A stretch of 64,000 nt of DNA, from contig NZ_SLWN01000005.1 of NCBI RefSeq assembly GCF_004342025.1, positions 62,001 through 126,000 of the forward strand, in the 5' to 3' direction. The DNA is from Kribbella steppae (GTDB taxonomy: Bacteria; Actinomycetota; Actinomycetes; Propionibacteriales; Kribbellaceae). Within the stretch, counting starts at the first letter, position 1. Each line of letters starts with the position of its first letter. Shown in pieces: positions 62,037 through 64,000 of this stretch. The notes under the pieces were generated by a model. It was given only the letters and a program-made list of their open reading frames with translations. It did no database searches and had not been told where the DNA came from. A program made the position numbers and the translations under genes.

Positions 62037-62996
62037 GTGAACGACCGGGTGGTCCTGGTGGTGGCGTACGACGGTGTCGAACTGCTGGACATCGCGTGTG
62101 TGACGTCGTGTCTGGATATTGCCAATCGGATCGGTGCGAGTCCGCCGTACCGGGTTGTGCTGCTGACCTTGGGCGGACGCGCGATCACGTGTGACTCGGG
62201 TCTGCGGTTGCAGGCCGATGAAGCACTCGAGCGGTTCAAGGAGCCGTTTGACACGTTGCTGGTGTCAGGCGGGCTCGGGCACGAGAAGGCCGCAACGGAT
62301 CGCGGGTTGGTCGGTCACGTACGACGGCTTGCCGCGCTGTCCCGTCGGGTCACGTCGGCGTGCACGGGTGCGACCGTGCTGGCGGAGGCCGGCCTGCTGA
62401 ACGGCCGGCGGGTGACCACGCACTGGATGTATGCCGATCAACTCGCCGCCAACTACCCGGATGTCCAGGTCGACGCCGACCCGATCTACATCAGGGACGG
62501 GCACGTCGCGACGTCAGGTGGTGTCACGAGTGCACTGGATCTGACGCTGTCGTTCATCGAGGAGGATCACGGCGAGGCGCTGGCCCGCGGGGTCGCGATG
62601 GGGACGGTCGCGTACCTGCAACGGCCGGGCGGGCAGTCGCAGATGAGCATGTTCGTGGCGACCCGGCTGAGCGGCGATCTGCTGGTCCGCCGCATTCGCG
62701 ACCACATCCACAGCCACCTCAACACCGACCTGAGTACGCCGGCACTGGCCCGGTTCGCCGGCGTCAGCGAGCGGCACCTGTCGCGGTTGTTCCTGACCCA
62801 CGTGGAGCAGACGCCGGCGCAGTACGTGCGCGGTGTCCGGACCGAGGCGGCCGCACATCTGGTGGTGTCGGCCGAGCTTCCACTCGCGGCGGTCGCGCGG
62901 CAGTGCGGCTTCGGATCGACCGAGTCGCTGCGCCAGGCGTTCCTCGATCGGTACGGCGTACCTCCGTCGACGTACCGCCGGGAACGGGCCAGCTGA
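62037..62996 (+). CDS. GlxA-family AraC-type regulator (DJ-1/PfpI N-domain)
   Basis: The 319-residue protein starts at GTG. Residues 5-190 form a DJ-1/PfpI-like domain with VAYDGVELLDIACV and an elbow Cys in SACTGATVLAEAG. Residues 215-315 form an AraC DNA-binding domain with LARFAGVSERHLSRLFL and VARQCGFGSTESLRQAF. Such proteins sense small metabolites; the target is likely the divergent hydrolase pair or its own gene. Confidence 0.92.
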   Translation: MNDRVVLVVAYDGVELLDIACVTSCLDIANRIGASPPYRVVLLTLGGRAITCDSGLRLQADEALERFKEPFDTLLVSGGLGHEKAATDRGLVGHVRRLAALSRRVTSACTGATVLAEAGLLNGRRVTTHWMYADQLAANYPDVQVDADPIYIRDGHVATSGGVTSALDLTLSFIEEDHGEALARGVAMGTVAYLQRPGGQSQMSMFVATRLSGDLLVRRIRDHIHSHLNTDLSTPALARFAGVSERHLSRLFLTHVEQTPAQYVRGVRTEAAAHLVVSAELPLAAVARQCGFGSTESLRQAFLDRYGVPPSTYRRERAS

Positions 62997-63086
62997 CCGC
63001 AGGAATCCGGCAAGCTTCCGCACGGATCCGGACGCGATAGGCCGTCGGCAGACACCTCGGCCGCCGGTGTTCCGCAGGATCGGCCC

Positions 63087-63662
63087 ATGACGAACACGGC
63101 AGCGCCTCGCGGCCTGGCCGCCCGGTGGCCGACCGCGCTGGCCCTGGTCACCATCGCCGGTGCACTCGTGCTGATCATCGGGACGGATCGTGAGGCCGAG
63201 TTCTTCGGGCCGGCGGTCGCGACGATGGCCGGGATCTACCTGATGGCGTACGCGATCGGGCGGCCGTGGACGGCCTGGGTCGCGTTCGCCGTACTGAGTG
63301 TGGTGGCGTCCGTGTTCCACACGCTGGCCGTGGCGGAGGTGTGGTCGGTCGAACCCGGCATCGGGATGGCGGCGGTGCTGGTCGTGCTGTGGTTGTGGGT
63401 CGTCGCTCGGCGCAGGTTCACCGAGTCGACGTTCTCGCTGGAGACCGCCGGGATGGTGTTCTTCGGGGCGATCACCGTGCTGGTGGTCGCAACTGAGTCG
63501 ACGACGGCGATCGTCCTGGCCGGCCTCGGCTGGCTGTGCCACGGCGCGTGGGACGCCTACCACTTCCGCGTGAACAAGATCGTCAACCGCCCGTGGTCCG
63601 AGTACTGCGGCGTGATTGATCTAGCGGTCGGCACTTCCCTCCTGATCGCAGCCGCAGCCTGA
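63087..63662 (+). CDS. Integral membrane protein, uncharacterised
   Basis: A 191-residue protein with six hydrophobic segments and a conserved-looking loop WLCHGAWDAYHFR before the last helix. No known transporter motif. Its stop TGA is followed after nine bases by the DUF805 gene, sharing the transcript. Confidence 0.78.
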   Translation: MTNTAAPRGLAARWPTALALVTIAGALVLIIGTDREAEFFGPAVATMAGIYLMAYAIGRPWTAWVAFAVLSVVASVFHTLAVAEVWSVEPGIGMAAVLVVLWLWVVARRRFTESTFSLETAGMVFFGAITVLVVATESTTAIVLAGLGWLCHGAWDAYHFRVNKIVNRPWSEYCGVIDLAVGTSLLIAAAA

Positions 63663-63671
63663 GGAGATCGC

Positions 63672-64000
63672 ATGACCTGGTTCATCACTGCACTGAAGAA
63701 GTACGCCGTCTTCAGCGGGCGGTCCCGGCGCAAGGAGTACTGGTTCTTCGTCCTGTTCGCGGTCCTCGTCTCCGGCGTACTGCGCCTGATCGACACCGCA
63801 CTCGACCTGACCTGGGGCGACCGGTCGACGTTCGGCATCCTGCAGGCACTGTGGTGGCTCGCCGTACTGATCCCGAGCATCGCCGTCCTGGTCCGCCGGC
63901 TGCACGACACCAACCGCAGCGGCTGGTGGTGGTTCCTCAACCTCGTGCCCGTCATCGGCCCGATCGTCCTCGTCATCTTCGCCGCCCAACCCGGCACCCC
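63672..64000 (+). CDS. DUF805 membrane protein, truncated by the window edge
   Basis: ATG 63672 follows GAGGAGA. The visible 109 residues contain the DUF805 marks: FSGRSRRKEYWFFVLF near the start, RRLHDTNRSGWWWFLNLVPVIG later, and four hydrophobic segments. DUF805 proteins are small inner-membrane proteins of unknown function, often linked to osmotic or envelope genes. The 3' end lies outside the window. Confidence 0.88.
   Translation, partial: MTWFITALKKYAVFSGRSRRKEYWFFVLFAVLVSGVLRLIDTALDLTWGDRSTFGILQALWWLAVLIPSIAVLVRRLHDTNRSGWWWFLNLVPVIGPIVLVIFAAQPGT

Noticed and set aside
1..64000. CRISPR arrays, IS elements and classical restriction or toxin-antitoxin loci
   Set aside because: No regularly spaced repeats, transposase motifs or paired toxin/antitoxin genes were seen; the zeta-like P-loop protein at 1309 lacks an antitoxin partner.

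Overview
The window is high-GC, gene-dense DNA from an actinomycete. The evidence is an F420/LLM-type oxidoreductase, ECF41- and ECF42-type sigma factors with their usual partner genes, a rifampin phosphotransferase with its RAE promoter element, 2-oxoglutarate:ferredoxin oxidoreductase, many GTG/TTG starts and dense GTGA/ATGA/TGATG couplings. The gene families fit Kribbella or another Nocardioidaceae-like genus, but no rRNA or other decisive marker is present. There are no IS elements, CRISPR arrays or rRNA genes, and no gene-free stretch longer than 300 bases.

Region 1 (1-14.5 kb) holds small independent units: a C-terminally short Ada/AlkA-like repair protein, a P-loop kinase-like protein, an RraA-like protein, an aldo/keto reductase, an LLM oxidoreductase divergent from a MarR/hydrolase pair, an MFS exporter divergent from an HD-GYP/LuxR fusion, a phytanoyl-CoA dioxygenase pair divergent from an AraC regulator, and a LuxR regulator divergent from a first vanadium-haloperoxidase-like operon. 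Region 2 (14.5-20.6 kb) centres on tRNA-Tyr. The 3' end of this tRNA plus its terminator recurs at about 16.2 and 17.8 kb, bracketing a methyltransferase and a second vanadium-haloperoxidase-like gene. An ECF41 sigma/CMD pair with matching divergent promoters and a Shedu-like (DUF4263-like) protein follow.

Region 3 (23-56 kb) contains a respiratory complex I gene set broken into four loci but still collinear and all on the minus strand: nuoA (55.4 kb), nuoB-nuoC (43 kb), nuoH (40 kb) and nuoI-J-K-L-M-N (29-23 kb). nuoD, E, F and G are not in the window. Between these loci lie a MetF-like gene, rph with its RAE, an ECF42/DGPF pair, a two-component system divergent from a lipoprotein/adaptor/ABC exporter operon, an NmrA-like gene, a GNAT gene with an internal amber codon, an NCS1 permease/isochorismatase/GntR operon, three tandem paralogous mini-genes next to a large LuxR (LAL) regulator, peptidase and beta-lactamase-fold genes, and an ornithine-cyclodeaminase-like gene.

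Region 4 (56-64 kb) has korA-korB, which make reduced ferredoxin from 2-oxoglutarate and plausibly feed the NADH-module-less complex I. It then has an alpha/beta hydrolase, a serine hydrolase, a GlxA-type regulator, a membrane protein and a DUF805 gene cut by the window end.
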